NCBI GenBank assembly: GCA_002422665.1
Contig: DITA01000024.1
Coordinates: forward strand, 1-21,942
DNA length: 21,942 nt
Reading direction: 5' to 3'
From: Cloacibacterium caeni_C
GTDB lineage: Bacteria > Bacteroidota > Bacteroidia > Flavobacteriales > Weeksellaceae
Part shown: piece by piece, positions 14,792 to 21,942 of the stretch
How positions within the stretch are numbered: position 1 is the first letter of the stretch
Layout: each line of letters opens with the position of its first letter
Program-made: the position numbers and the translations under genes
Notes under the pieces: model-generated
Database searches by the model: none
Told to the model about the DNA's origin: nothing
What the model saw: the letters and a program-made list of their open reading frames with translations, nothing else

Positions 14792-16102
14792 ATGAAACAA
14801 GCAAAGCAAATAAAAAATTCTTATAATGGTTATTTATTGTTATTGATGTTGTTCTCTCCTATAATGGGAGTAGTACAATTACTCAGAAATAGAGATGAGA
14901 AAACATTACTTCTTTTTGGAATTGTATTCTTTGGATTAGCAGGGAGTGTTTATGTATATAGACCAGGCTCAGATGGAGAGGCACATTTGTCCAATGCAAT
15001 ATTAAATTATTCGGACATGTCATTTAATATGTTTTTAAATCAATTTTATGATTTAATTACATTGAATGGATCTCATACAGGAACTAAAGATATTTATCTT
15101 CATTGTCTCTCTTTTTTAGCAACTTCTATTTTTGGAGTGCCAGAGCTTATTCATGTCTTTGCTGGATTAATTCTAGGCTATTTTTTCACAAAATCTATTT
15201 TATTGGTCTTAAAAAATAATATAGATACAGAGAAAAGTGCAGTTTTAGTTGCATTTATACTATTGTTTATTTTCTTTAGAAGTTTAGGAGCGCTTAATTC
15301 TATTAGAATGTGGACAGGAATGTGGGTCTTCTTTTATGGTACCTACAGTTATGCCATAACGAAGAAGAAAAAATTTTTAGCGGTAATCTTTTTTTCCATC
15401 ATTGTACACTTTTCTTATGTTATTATTTTAATTCCTTTTTTAGTTTCTTATATATTAAGGAATAGAACTTTTGTCATGACAGGTTTATTTTTTGCATCTT
15501 TTGGGATGTCTCTTAATTTTGCCAATATAGAAAATCTTCTTCCAAAAACAGAATTGGTAGAAAACCAACAAAGCGCAAATGTAATTGCCTCTGATGAAGA
15601 TGCAGAAAGATTTGCAGAGAGGTACGAAAACCAAGGTAAGGTTGCACAAAATTTTTATGTAAAATATGGGGAAGCCTTCTTTAAATCTTACTGTGTGATA
15701 GGCTTGTCTTTATTGTTACTTTTTTTTTATAATCATAAAAAAGCGGATAAAAAATTTATTTTTTTAATGGCTTCAGGTTTAGGATTAATGTCTTTTTCCA
15801 ACATGGTTACTTTTTCCCCTTCTTTATCTGGTCGTGTAAGTACTATTGCAACGGTCTATATTTTAGCTGCAGCCATTCAGTTTTTACTCACCATAAAGAA
15901 TTACGGATTAAACGTTAAAAAAACGAGCTTAGTCCATCGCCTTTTGGTTATTTTTTTGATTTCTTCCATTCCCATGGTACTTTTCCAAATGTCTTATCTC
16001 ATCCAAATGTTAAGTTTCTTTACATTAGTATTGCCTCCAGTGTCGTGGTTCCTAGGAAATGCCGATTTTTCTATTAGAGAGGGGATAAGCCAATTATTTT
16101 AA
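14792..16102 (+). CDS. EpsG/Wzy-like membrane protein, probable repeat-unit polymerase
   Basis: A 436-residue polytopic protein with many hydrophobic segments, for example near 14-30, 38-55, 107-135, 150-165, 190-225, 300-312, 320-335 and 345-362. A loop with RPGSDGEAHLSN (57-68) after the second helix is typical of EpsG-family polymerases (R-x-G-x-D-x-x-x-Y/H). A hydrophilic loop at about 245-285 faces one side of the membrane. Sequence conservation in such proteins is low, so the call rests on topology, the early GSDG loop and neighbouring glycosyltransferases. It is the only candidate polymerase here; an O-antigen ligase-like role is possible. Confidence 0.7.
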   Translation: MKQAKQIKNSYNGYLLLLMLFSPIMGVVQLLRNRDEKTLLLFGIVFFGLAGSVYVYRPGSDGEAHLSNAILNYSDMSFNMFLNQFYDLITLNGSHTGTKDIYLHCLSFLATSIFGVPELIHVFAGLILGYFFTKSILLVLKNNIDTEKSAVLVAFILLFIFFRSLGALNSIRMWTGMWVFFYGTYSYAITKKKKFLAVIFFSIIVHFSYVIILIPFLVSYILRNRTFVMTGLFFASFGMSLNFANIENLLPKTELVENQQSANVIASDEDAERFAERYENQGKVAQNFYVKYGEAFFKSYCVIGLSLLLLFFYNHKKADKKFIFLMASGLGLMSFSNMVTFSPSLSGRVSTIATVYILAAAIQFLLTIKNYGLNVKKTSLVHRLLVIFLISSIPMVLFQMSYLIQMLSFFTLVLPPVSWFLGNADFSIREGISQLF

Positions 16103-16115
16103 TTTAAATAAAATC

Positions 16116-17273
16116 ATGAATATAGCATTAGTATTAACACATAAATTTGAGCCCAATGAAGGAGGAGTGCAAAGAACCACTTCTAAACTGGCTAAAATTT
16201 TTGAAGCCCAGAGGCATAATGTAATTATAGTTTCTTACGTAAATGATACAACCTCTGTAAAGGATTATGAGGGAATTAAGTTGTTTCAAGTCAATGAAAA
16301 AGAATCCTCAGCATTAAAGAAAATTTTTCAGGAGGAACAAATAGATTGTATCATTAATCAGATGGGATTTTCTTTAGAATTAACAAAACTATTATTGAAA
16401 GTAAAGCCTAGAGATACCAAAATCATCAATACCCTAAGAATAAATCCACTTAATTTTTATGATAATCATAAGAATACACTCAAAGATTTTTTTGAAAGAA
16501 AGAAAATAGGATTTCTAAATACCTATATTACAAGAAAAATAATTTTGGCGTATCATATATTTAGACAAAATGTAGAGCTGGGTTTTATCGTAAAAAATAC
16601 AGATGCATTTGTGATGTTGTCAGAAAAATTTAAACCAGAATTATTATTTTTAGTACCAAAACTTAAAAAATACTTACATAAAATACACGGAATAGGAAAT
16701 CCGTTTCAAAGGCCAGAATTAGATATTAAGACGCTCCCAAAAGAAAATATAGTAGTTTATGTAGGAAGTCTTAATATTAGACAAAAAAGAGTAGATTTAC
16801 TATTAGAAATTTGGGAAAAACTACATGCTCAGTCTCCAGACTGGAAATTTTGGGTATTAGGAGAGGGTCCTGAGAAAAAAAATATGGAAGAATTTTGCAA
16901 AAAAAATAATCTAGATAGAATACATTTTTTTGGTAATGTAAACCCTAATGATTATTATAAAAAAGCGAAAATTTTCCACATGACCTCTGCTTTTGAAGGT
17001 TTCGGGAATGTATTGATAGAAGCCCAGAGTTATGGCTGTGTACCGATGCTTTTTGATTCTTATTCTGCTGCCTCAGACATCGTTTATCATAATGAAAATG
17101 GAATATTAGTTCAACCATTTGATTGTAATGAATATGCGGCAGAAACAAAAAAACTCATGGATAATCCAGAAAAGACTTCTGAACTCGCACTCAATGCCTA
17201 CGAAAATGTATTAAGATTTTCTTATGAAGAAACCTATAAAAAATGGGAGAAGGTTTTTGAAACGATTAAATAG
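16116..17273 (+). CDS. GT4-family glycosyltransferase
   Basis: A 385-residue GT-B retaining transferase. The N-terminal domain starts ALVLTHKFEPNEGGVQRTTSKLAK (4-27), with the GG loop that binds the nucleotide-sugar phosphate. The C-terminal domain begins VVYVGSLNIRQKRVDLLLEIW (213-233), then VLGEGPEK, and the E-x7-E pair is E294 and E302 in EGFGNVLIE. DSYSAASDIVYHNENGILV completes the usual signature. It lies 13 bases after the polymerase-like gene. Donor sugar unknown. Confidence 0.88.
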   Translation: MNIALVLTHKFEPNEGGVQRTTSKLAKIFEAQRHNVIIVSYVNDTTSVKDYEGIKLFQVNEKESSALKKIFQEEQIDCIINQMGFSLELTKLLLKVKPRDTKIINTLRINPLNFYDNHKNTLKDFFERKKIGFLNTYITRKIILAYHIFRQNVELGFIVKNTDAFVMLSEKFKPELLFLVPKLKKYLHKIHGIGNPFQRPELDIKTLPKENIVVYVGSLNIRQKRVDLLLEIWEKLHAQSPDWKFWVLGEGPEKKNMEEFCKKNNLDRIHFFGNVNPNDYYKKAKIFHMTSAFEGFGNVLIEAQSYGCVPMLFDSYSAASDIVYHNENGILVQPFDCNEYAAETKKLMDNPEKTSELALNAYENVLRFSYEETYKKWEKVFETIK

Positions 17274-17442
17274 GTTTTAAAATTAGAATTATTTAGTTTT
17301 TTTAATTTTCAAAGAATAAAAATAGTGTAAACAAAATAAATTATGATAATCCTGCTAGACATGTATAGACCAATTAATGTAGTTCTTATCATGAAATGAG
17401 CAATATAAAACAGTAATTTTTATTAAATTAATACAAAATAAT
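17274..17442 (+). other. AT-rich gap before the 3-amino-sugar module
   Basis: The longest gap after the leg genes. It contains ATGATAA (17343-17349) and TTATCAT (17386-17392), a 7-bp inverted repeat with a 36-base interior, but no promoter or terminator that I can support. It separates the GT4 gene from a block of overlapping genes, so an independent start of transcription here is possible. Confidence 0.4.
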
Positions 17443-17847
17443 ATGGATAAACCAAGAATAATTGATTTACCGAAAATATTTGATCCTAGAGGAAATCTCT
17501 CATTCATTGAGAATGAAAAAAATATACCTTTTGAAATTAAAAGAACTTATTGGATTTATGATGTTCCAGGAGGAGAAAAAAGAGGTGGTCATGCATACTA
17601 TCATTTGCAAGAATTTATTGTTGCGTTAAGTGGCAGTTTTGACGTTGTATTACATGATGGAGAAAAAGAATTAAGATTTCATCTAAATCGTTCTTATTAT
17701 GGACTTTATGTTCCTAAAATGTATTGGAGAGAATTGGAAAATTTTTCAACTAACTCGCTAGCTTTAATTTTGGCAGATAATGATTATAATGAAGATGATT
17801 ATATTAGAAATTTTGATAATTTTAAAACAATAAAAAATGGAAAATAA
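17443..17847 (+). CDS. FdtA/WxcM-like cupin, copy 1 (variant active site)
   Basis: A 134-residue small cupin related to dTDP-4-keto-6-deoxyglucose 3,4-ketoisomerases (FdtA, QdtA). IPFEIKRTYWIYDVPGGEKRGGHA (28-51) is the family core, and NRSYYGLYVPKMYW and EDDYIRNFDNF close it. In FdtA the core reads HAH with two important histidines; here only His50 is kept and the second is Tyr52 (HAYYH). The paralogue that follows has both, so this copy may have a different product, act as a subunit, or be inactive. It overlaps copy 2 by 11 bases. Confidence 0.8.
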   Translation: MDKPRIIDLPKIFDPRGNLSFIENEKNIPFEIKRTYWIYDVPGGEKRGGHAYYHLQEFIVALSGSFDVVLHDGEKELRFHLNRSYYGLYVPKMYWRELENFSTNSLALILADNDYNEDDYIRNFDNFKTIKNGK

Positions 17848-18253
17848 TATCACTGTTTTCGATTGTAATCTTATTTATTTACCTAAAATTGAAAATAGAG
17901 CAGGAAATATAACTCCAATTCATAATAATATTGAGATTCCTTTTCAGATAAAACGAATTTTTTATTTATACGATATCCCAGGAGGAGAATCAAGAGGAGC
18001 TCATGCTCATAAAGAATGTCATCAATTTCTAGTAGCTGCAAGTGGGGCTTATGAAATATTGTTAGATGATGGAAAGTCAAAAAGATTAGTACAACTAAAC
18101 AGACCTTATATAGGCTTGCATATTCCACCTGGAATTTGGGCTTCTGAAATCAATTTTTCATCTGGATCAATTTGTTTGGTTTTGGCTTCACATGAATACA
18201 GTGAAGATGATTATATAAGACAATACTCAGACTTTTTAAATTATAAAAAATGA
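17837..18253 (+). CDS. dTDP-4-keto-6-deoxyglucose 3,4-ketoisomerase-like cupin, copy 2
   Basis: A 138-residue FdtA/QdtA-type cupin clearly homologous to copy 1 along its whole length. IPFQIKRIFYLYDIPGGESRGAHAHK (34-59) includes both conserved histidines (His56 and His58) and the Arg/Tyr residues around them; NRPYIGLHIPPGIW and EDDYIRQYSDF follow. It would move the keto group from C4 to C3 of dTDP-4-keto-6-deoxyglucose, giving the substrate of the aminotransferase at 18798. FdtA (galacto product) and QdtA (gluco product) cannot be told apart by eye. Its TGA overlaps the next ATG. Confidence 0.85.
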   Translation: MENNITVFDCNLIYLPKIENRAGNITPIHNNIEIPFQIKRIFYLYDIPGGESRGAHAHKECHQFLVAASGAYEILLDDGKSKRLVQLNRPYIGLHIPPGIWASEINFSSGSICLVLASHEYSEDDYIRQYSDFLNYKK

Positions 18254-18801
18254 TACACCCATTATCAGACGTTCAGACAGATAAAGTTGGAGAAGGAACA
18301 AATGTTTGGCAGTATGCTATAATTCTAAAAGGAGCTACTATTGGAAAAAATTGCAATATTAATTGTCATACATTCATTGAAAATGATGTTGTTCTTGGAG
18401 ATAATGTAACAGTAAAATCAGGTGTTTATTTATGGGATGGTATAACAGTAAAAGATAACGTTTTTATTGGCCCAAATGTTACGTTTACTAACGATAAAAG
18501 GCCTCGTTCTAAAAAATATCCTGATTCTTTTCAAAAAACCATCATAAAAGAAAATGCCTCAATAGGAGCAGGAGTTATTATTTTAGGAGGAATAGAAATA
18601 GGAGCTAATGCAATGATTGCTGCGGGTTCTTTAGTTACAAAGAATGTACCTGAAAAAGCCTTAGTAAAAGGAAGTCCTGCTATAGTTTCTGCATGGTTAA
18701 ATGATGACGGTACAAAAATGGAATATAAGAATGGTTTTTATGAAGATAATAAAGGTAATAAGTGGCAAGTAATTAATAACGAATTAATATTAAAATTATG
18801 A
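18250..18801 (+). CDS. Left-handed beta-helix sugar N-acetyltransferase (FdtC/QdtC/WlbB-like)
   Basis: A 183-residue hexapeptide-repeat acyltransferase. Imperfect hexapeptide turns run from about 10 to 150 (VGEGTNV, IGKNCNI, LGDNVTV, VKDNVFI, IGANAMI), with FIGPNVTFTNDKRPRSKKYP (75-94) as the loop that carries the active-site region in this family. The C-terminal tail after residue 148 (SAWLNDDGTKM...YEDNKGNKWQ) is like that of WlbB relatives. With FdtA and FdtB-like neighbours it should acetylate the 3-amino group of dTDP-Fuc3N or dTDP-Qui3N. It overlaps both neighbours by 4 bases (ATGA). Confidence 0.82.
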   Translation: MIHPLSDVQTDKVGEGTNVWQYAIILKGATIGKNCNINCHTFIENDVVLGDNVTVKSGVYLWDGITVKDNVFIGPNVTFTNDKRPRSKKYPDSFQKTIIKENASIGAGVIILGGIEIGANAMIAAGSLVTKNVPEKALVKGSPAIVSAWLNDDGTKMEYKNGFYEDNKGNKWQVINNELILKL

Positions 18802-19913
18802 ATAAAGTTCCATTTTTAAATTTCGAACCCATACATTCTGAGATTAAAGTAGAAATGTTAAAGGCTTTTGAGGAAGTGTATGATAGTTATTGGTACGTAT
18901 TAGGAAATAAAGTGAAGCAATTTGAAGAAGAATATGCAAGCTTTAATCATACAAAAGCATGTGTGGGTGTAAGCAACGGTTTAGATGCATTGCATTTGTC
19001 TCTTAAAGCCTTAGGTATTGGCAAAGGAGATGAAGTGATAGTGCCTTCTAATACATATATTGCTACAGTTTTGGCTGTTTCTTATGTTGGAGCAAAACCT
19101 GTTTTTGTGGAACCTAATATTGAAACTTACAATATTGATTTTTCAAAGATTGAAGAAGCAGTTACTCCTAATACTAAAGCAATAATGCCAGTACACCTGT
19201 ATGGTCAGGCCTGCGAAATGCAACCAATAATGGATATTGCAAAAAAATATAATTTATTTGTTATAGAAGACAATGCGCAATCGCAGGGAGCCACTTATAA
19301 GGAAAAAATCACTGGATCTTGGGGCGATATTAACGGAACAAGTTTTTATCCTGGGAAAAATTTAGGCGCAATTGGAGATGCAGGAGCTGTAACAACAAAT
19401 GATGAAAATTTAGCGGAAAAAGTTAAAATTTTACGCAATTACGGGTCACAAAAAAAATATTACAATGAATTTATTGGTCATAATATGCGTCTAGATGAGT
19501 TGCAAGCCTCTTTTTTGAGTGTAAAGTTGAAATATCTAAAAGAATGGACTTTAAAACGTCAAGAAATAGGCGCTTGGTATGATGAAGCTTTAAAAGAGAT
19601 CGAAGGATTAATATTGCCAAAGATTGCCGAAGGCGCAACTCATGTTTATCATTTGTATGTTATCCGCACTAAAAAAAGAGATGAGTTGCAATCTTATTTA
19701 AATGAAAAGGGCATAGGAACATTAATCCATTATCCTATACCACCTCATTTACAAGAAGCATATGAAAGCTTAGGATTAAAAAAAGGAGATTTTCCTATTG
19801 CCGAAGAATTGGCAGAAACTTGCTTAAGTTTACCTGTTTGGCCTGGAATGGGGGTAGAACATGTAGAATTAATTTCAGAAAATATAAAAGCCTTTTTCAA
19901 TGAACAAATTTAA
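18798..19913 (+). CDS. dTDP-3-amino-3,6-dideoxyhexose aminotransferase (FdtB/QdtB family)
   Basis: A 371-residue DegT/DnrJ/EryC1 aminotransferase. VGVSNGLDALHLSLKALGIG (56-75), the PLP-contacting Asp158 in VIEDNAQSQGA, and Lys187 in SFYPGKNLGAIGDAGAV are those of the 3-aminotransferase group (FdtB, QdtB, DesV relatives). It would aminate C3 of the 3-keto product of the FdtA-like cupin. It is distinct from legC, which aminates C4. Located between the acetyltransferase and a GT2 gene, overlapping the latter by 14 bases. Confidence 0.87.
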   Translation: MNKVPFLNFEPIHSEIKVEMLKAFEEVYDSYWYVLGNKVKQFEEEYASFNHTKACVGVSNGLDALHLSLKALGIGKGDEVIVPSNTYIATVLAVSYVGAKPVFVEPNIETYNIDFSKIEEAVTPNTKAIMPVHLYGQACEMQPIMDIAKKYNLFVIEDNAQSQGATYKEKITGSWGDINGTSFYPGKNLGAIGDAGAVTTNDENLAEKVKILRNYGSQKKYYNEFIGHNMRLDELQASFLSVKLKYLKEWTLKRQEIGAWYDEALKEIEGLILPKIAEGATHVYHLYVIRTKKRDELQSYLNEKGIGTLIHYPIPPHLQEAYESLGLKKGDFPIAEELAETCLSLPVWPGMGVEHVELISENIKAFFNEQI

Positions 19914-20805
19914 GTATCGCTTTACTATTTTTACTCCATGCTATAACTCAGAAAAATTTTTGGAAAGAGTTTACAGGAGTGTAAAAAATCAGACATATAG
20001 AAATTTTGAATGGCTTATAATTAATGATGCTTCTACAGACGGGACAGCTGAATTGATAAAAAAGTATGAAAAACTTTCTGATTTTCCTATACGAGTAATT
20101 AATAATCCAGAAAACAAAATGCTTTATTATAATTTCAATACGGCATTTGATGAAGCTCAAGGTGAATTGATGATTTTTGCAGGACATGATGATGCCTTTG
20201 ATGAAATCACTCTCGAGAGATTTAATAAAGTATGGGAGGAATATGGCTCAGACGAGATTGCAGGAATTTGGTGTAGGTGTAGAGACCAACATGGGAATAT
20301 AATTGGTTCTTCTTTTCCGAATGATTTGATAATATCTAGTTATCACGAAATGTTTGAAAAGCACATTTATGGTTCTCAAGAAAGATTCGTTGTTACTCAG
20401 ACCAAAATATTAAGAGAAAACAAATTTGACTTAACAGGTTACAGAACAGGTGAGGCGTTTTTGTGGTCAGATATTGGGATGAAATACAAAACAATATTTA
20501 TGAATGATGTTTTAAGAACATACTATATTGAATCAGAAAACTCTAGTGCTTTAACCAAAAGAGGACGAAAAAGAATTGCTTTAGAAACTTATCTCTACTA
20601 TATAGAGTTTCTAAATAGATATATTACAAAAGTGCCAAATGCAGTTTTATTAAAGATTAGATTTCATTTTGCAACTTCGTTTTATGGAATTGTTTGTGCT
20701 AAAAATATATTTGAAATAATGAATGAAGTAAAGCCCATCGCTTCAAAATTATTAGTTTTATTAATGTTTCCATTTGCATTTATTTTATCAAAAATTAAGT
20801 CTTGA
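19900..20805 (+). CDS. GT2-family glycosyltransferase
   Basis: A 301-residue inverting GT-A protein. FTPCYNSEKFLERVYRSVKN (11-30), FEWLIINDASTDGT (36-49) and the metal-binding FAGHDDAF (93-100) are canonical; WSDIGMKYK marks the later acceptor region. A hydrophobic stretch at about 278-297 near the C-terminus may anchor it to the membrane. It shares its transcription unit with the 3-amino-sugar genes, so it may use dTDP-Fuc3NAc or dTDP-Qui3NAc, but the donor cannot be read from sequence. Confidence 0.88.
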   Translation: MNKFKYRFTIFTPCYNSEKFLERVYRSVKNQTYRNFEWLIINDASTDGTAELIKKYEKLSDFPIRVINNPENKMLYYNFNTAFDEAQGELMIFAGHDDAFDEITLERFNKVWEEYGSDEIAGIWCRCRDQHGNIIGSSFPNDLIISSYHEMFEKHIYGSQERFVVTQTKILRENKFDLTGYRTGEAFLWSDIGMKYKTIFMNDVLRTYYIESENSSALTKRGRKRIALETYLYYIEFLNRYITKVPNAVLLKIRFHFATSFYGIVCAKNIFEIMNEVKPIASKLLVLLMFPFAFILSKIKS

Positions 20806-21914
20806 AAACTTTAAAATTATCTGCACTAAATCTCTTAGGCAAGAGAGTAAATACTAAAATTGTAGTCATTGAGTCTGACGATTGGGGTACGATTCGTATG
20901 TCCTCAAAAGAAGCTTTTAACTCACTATTAAAGAAAGGGTATCCAGTTGATCAATGCCCATATAATAAGTATGATGCTTTGGAAAGCAATCAAGATTTAG
21001 AAATGCTTTTTGATGTATTGAATAGTGTTAAAGGAAATGATGGTAGCCCAGTAGTCCTAACGGCAAACAATATAGTCGCCAATCCTGATTTTGAAAAAAT
21101 TAAGAAATCTAATTTTAATGAGTATCATTTTGAGCCTTTTACAGAAACTTTAAAACATTATCCAGAGCATGATAGAGTAATGGATTTATACAGAGAAGGA
21201 ATCAATAGTAAATTAATTATGCCTCAGTTTCATGGTAGAGAACATTTAAATGTCACACTTTGGATGAAAGCTCTTCAAAGAAAATCAGAAGACGAAATGG
21301 TAGCTTTTGATTTAGGTATTTTTAGTTCAAAAGTTGCTCAAAAGTATGGCTATCAAAATGAGTACATGGATGCATTTGATTTTAAAAATTTAAAAGAATT
21401 AGTGTTTCAAGAGAAAGCTATTATTGAAGGGTTAAAACTATTTAAGCATATATGGAATTTTGATTCAGAAAGTTTTATTGCTCCTTGCTATATTTGGCAT
21501 TCGCAACTTGAAAAAGTTTTAAAAGAAAATGGAGTAAAATACATTCAGGGGTTGATTAATCAGCTTGAACCAAGAGAGGGGGATTCTTGGTCCTATTCCA
21601 AAAAATATCATTACCAAGGACAAAAAAATAGTTTAGGACAAAGATATTTAATTAGAAATGCATTTTTTGAGCCAACTATTAATCCAATATTTGATTGGGA
21701 GTCTGATTGCCTAAAAAGAATTGATTTAGCTTTTAAATTTAGAAAGCCTGCTGTTATTTCATCGCATCGTCTAAATTATATGGGGTATTTAAATCCCAAA
21801 AATAGAAGTGAAAATCTGATAAAATTAAAATCCCTTTTAACAAAAATAAAAAAACATTGGCCCGAAGTTATATTTCTAAGTTCAAATCAATTAGGTAACT
21901 TAATGAATAAATAA
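20802..21914 (+). CDS. NodB/CE4-like polysaccharide deacetylase-type protein, cytoplasmic
   Basis: A 370-residue protein starting at TTG 20802, overlapping the GT2 stop by four bases (TTGA); the first ATG would remove the ESDDWG motif, so TTG is preferred. Motifs in the order of a CE4 (NodB) barrel: an acidic pair in VVIESDDWG (D26, D27), H-x3-H in FHGREH (H144, H148), an arm resembling the R/A-P motif in FIAPCYIWH (225-233), and a late His in SSHRLNYMG (H322). No signal peptide or membrane helix, unlike secreted deacetylases. It may deacylate an acetamido sugar on the lipid-linked intermediate or nucleotide sugar. Fold assignment is by motif order; the substrate is unknown. Confidence 0.65.
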   Translation: MKTLKLSALNLLGKRVNTKIVVIESDDWGTIRMSSKEAFNSLLKKGYPVDQCPYNKYDALESNQDLEMLFDVLNSVKGNDGSPVVLTANNIVANPDFEKIKKSNFNEYHFEPFTETLKHYPEHDRVMDLYREGINSKLIMPQFHGREHLNVTLWMKALQRKSEDEMVAFDLGIFSSKVAQKYGYQNEYMDAFDFKNLKELVFQEKAIIEGLKLFKHIWNFDSESFIAPCYIWHSQLEKVLKENGVKYIQGLINQLEPREGDSWSYSKKYHYQGQKNSLGQRYLIRNAFFEPTINPIFDWESDCLKRIDLAFKFRKPAVISSHRLNYMGYLNPKNRSENLIKLKSLLTKIKKHWPEVIFLSSNQLGNLMNK

Positions 21915-21942
21915 TAATATTAACTCGTAGTGCATTATTAAA

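Noticed and set aside
17343..17392. ATGATAA/TTATCAT inverted repeat as an operator or terminator
   Set aside because: Seven AT-rich bases with a 36-base interior and no T-run are expected by chance in a sequence of this composition.
21912..21940. TAATAAT/ATTATTA inverted repeat after the last gene as a terminator
   Set aside because: The stem is entirely A-T, includes the stop codon and lacks a T-run before the window ends.
1..21942. tRNA, rRNA, insertion sequences, phage genes or integrase
   Set aside because: None seen; nearly all the window is occupied by glycan genes and the short gaps contain no tRNA-like or transposase features.

Overview
The window looks like part of a surface-glycan biosynthesis locus from a low-GC Bacteroidota, probably of class Flavobacteriia. 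The evidence is the AT-rich coding sequence, the absence of strong Shine-Dalgarno sites, one good Bacteroidetes-type promoter (TTTG, 19 bp, TAnnTTTG), intergenic repeats of the kind whose spurious translations (CHPERSRR, RFEIRDSR) litter flavobacterial annotations, a stand-alone S23 four-helix-bundle gene, and the gene families themselves. No species can be named from the sequence alone. All recognised genes are on the + strand.

Layout. (1) 1-690: 3' part of a UDP-GlcNAc 4-epimerase-like gene and its terminator. (2) 690-1180: repeat-rich intergenic DNA with two copies of a 74-bp direct repeat, a hairpin, and 8-bp and 7-bp tandem repeats, ending in a promoter. (3) 1181-1857: a winged-helix regulator with a degenerate nucleotidyltransferase-like tail, then a 170-bp leader that may be structured. 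(4) 1858-5003: UDP-HexNAc 6-dehydrogenase and a PglK/MsbA-like ABC flippase. (5) 5035-12833: a nearly complete CMP-legionaminic acid pathway (legB, an inserted S23 gene, legC, legI, legG, a FemAB/GNAT-like acyltransferase, ptmE, legF). (6) 12836-17273: a sialyltransferase-like glycosyltransferase, a DDD-motif glycosyltransferase, an EpsG/Wzy-like polymerase and a GT4 glycosyltransferase. (7) 17443-21914: six overlapping genes for a dTDP-3-acetamido-3,6-dideoxyhexose (Fuc3NAc or Qui3NAc type: two FdtA-like isomerases, an acetyltransferase and an aminotransferase), a GT2 glycosyltransferase and a cytoplasmic NodB-fold deacetylase-like protein.

How the parts fit together (inference). The epimerase and dehydrogenase would supply UDP-GalNAcA or UDP-GlcNAcA. 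The leg genes would supply CMP-Leg (or a variant N-acyl form). The fdt-like genes would supply dTDP-Fuc3NAc or dTDP-Qui3NAc, with rmlA and rmlB supplied from outside the window. Four glycosyltransferases would build an oligosaccharide on a lipid carrier, the ABC protein would flip it, and the EpsG-like protein would polymerise it. No initiating phosphoglycosyltransferase is visible, so the locus extends beyond the window or relies on enzymes encoded elsewhere.

The points most worth a second look are the FemAB-like enzyme where LegH would be expected, the sialyltransferase-like gene directly after legF, the degenerate regulator with its leader, a repeat-like sequence inside the dehydrogenase gene, and the intracellular deacetylase-like protein.
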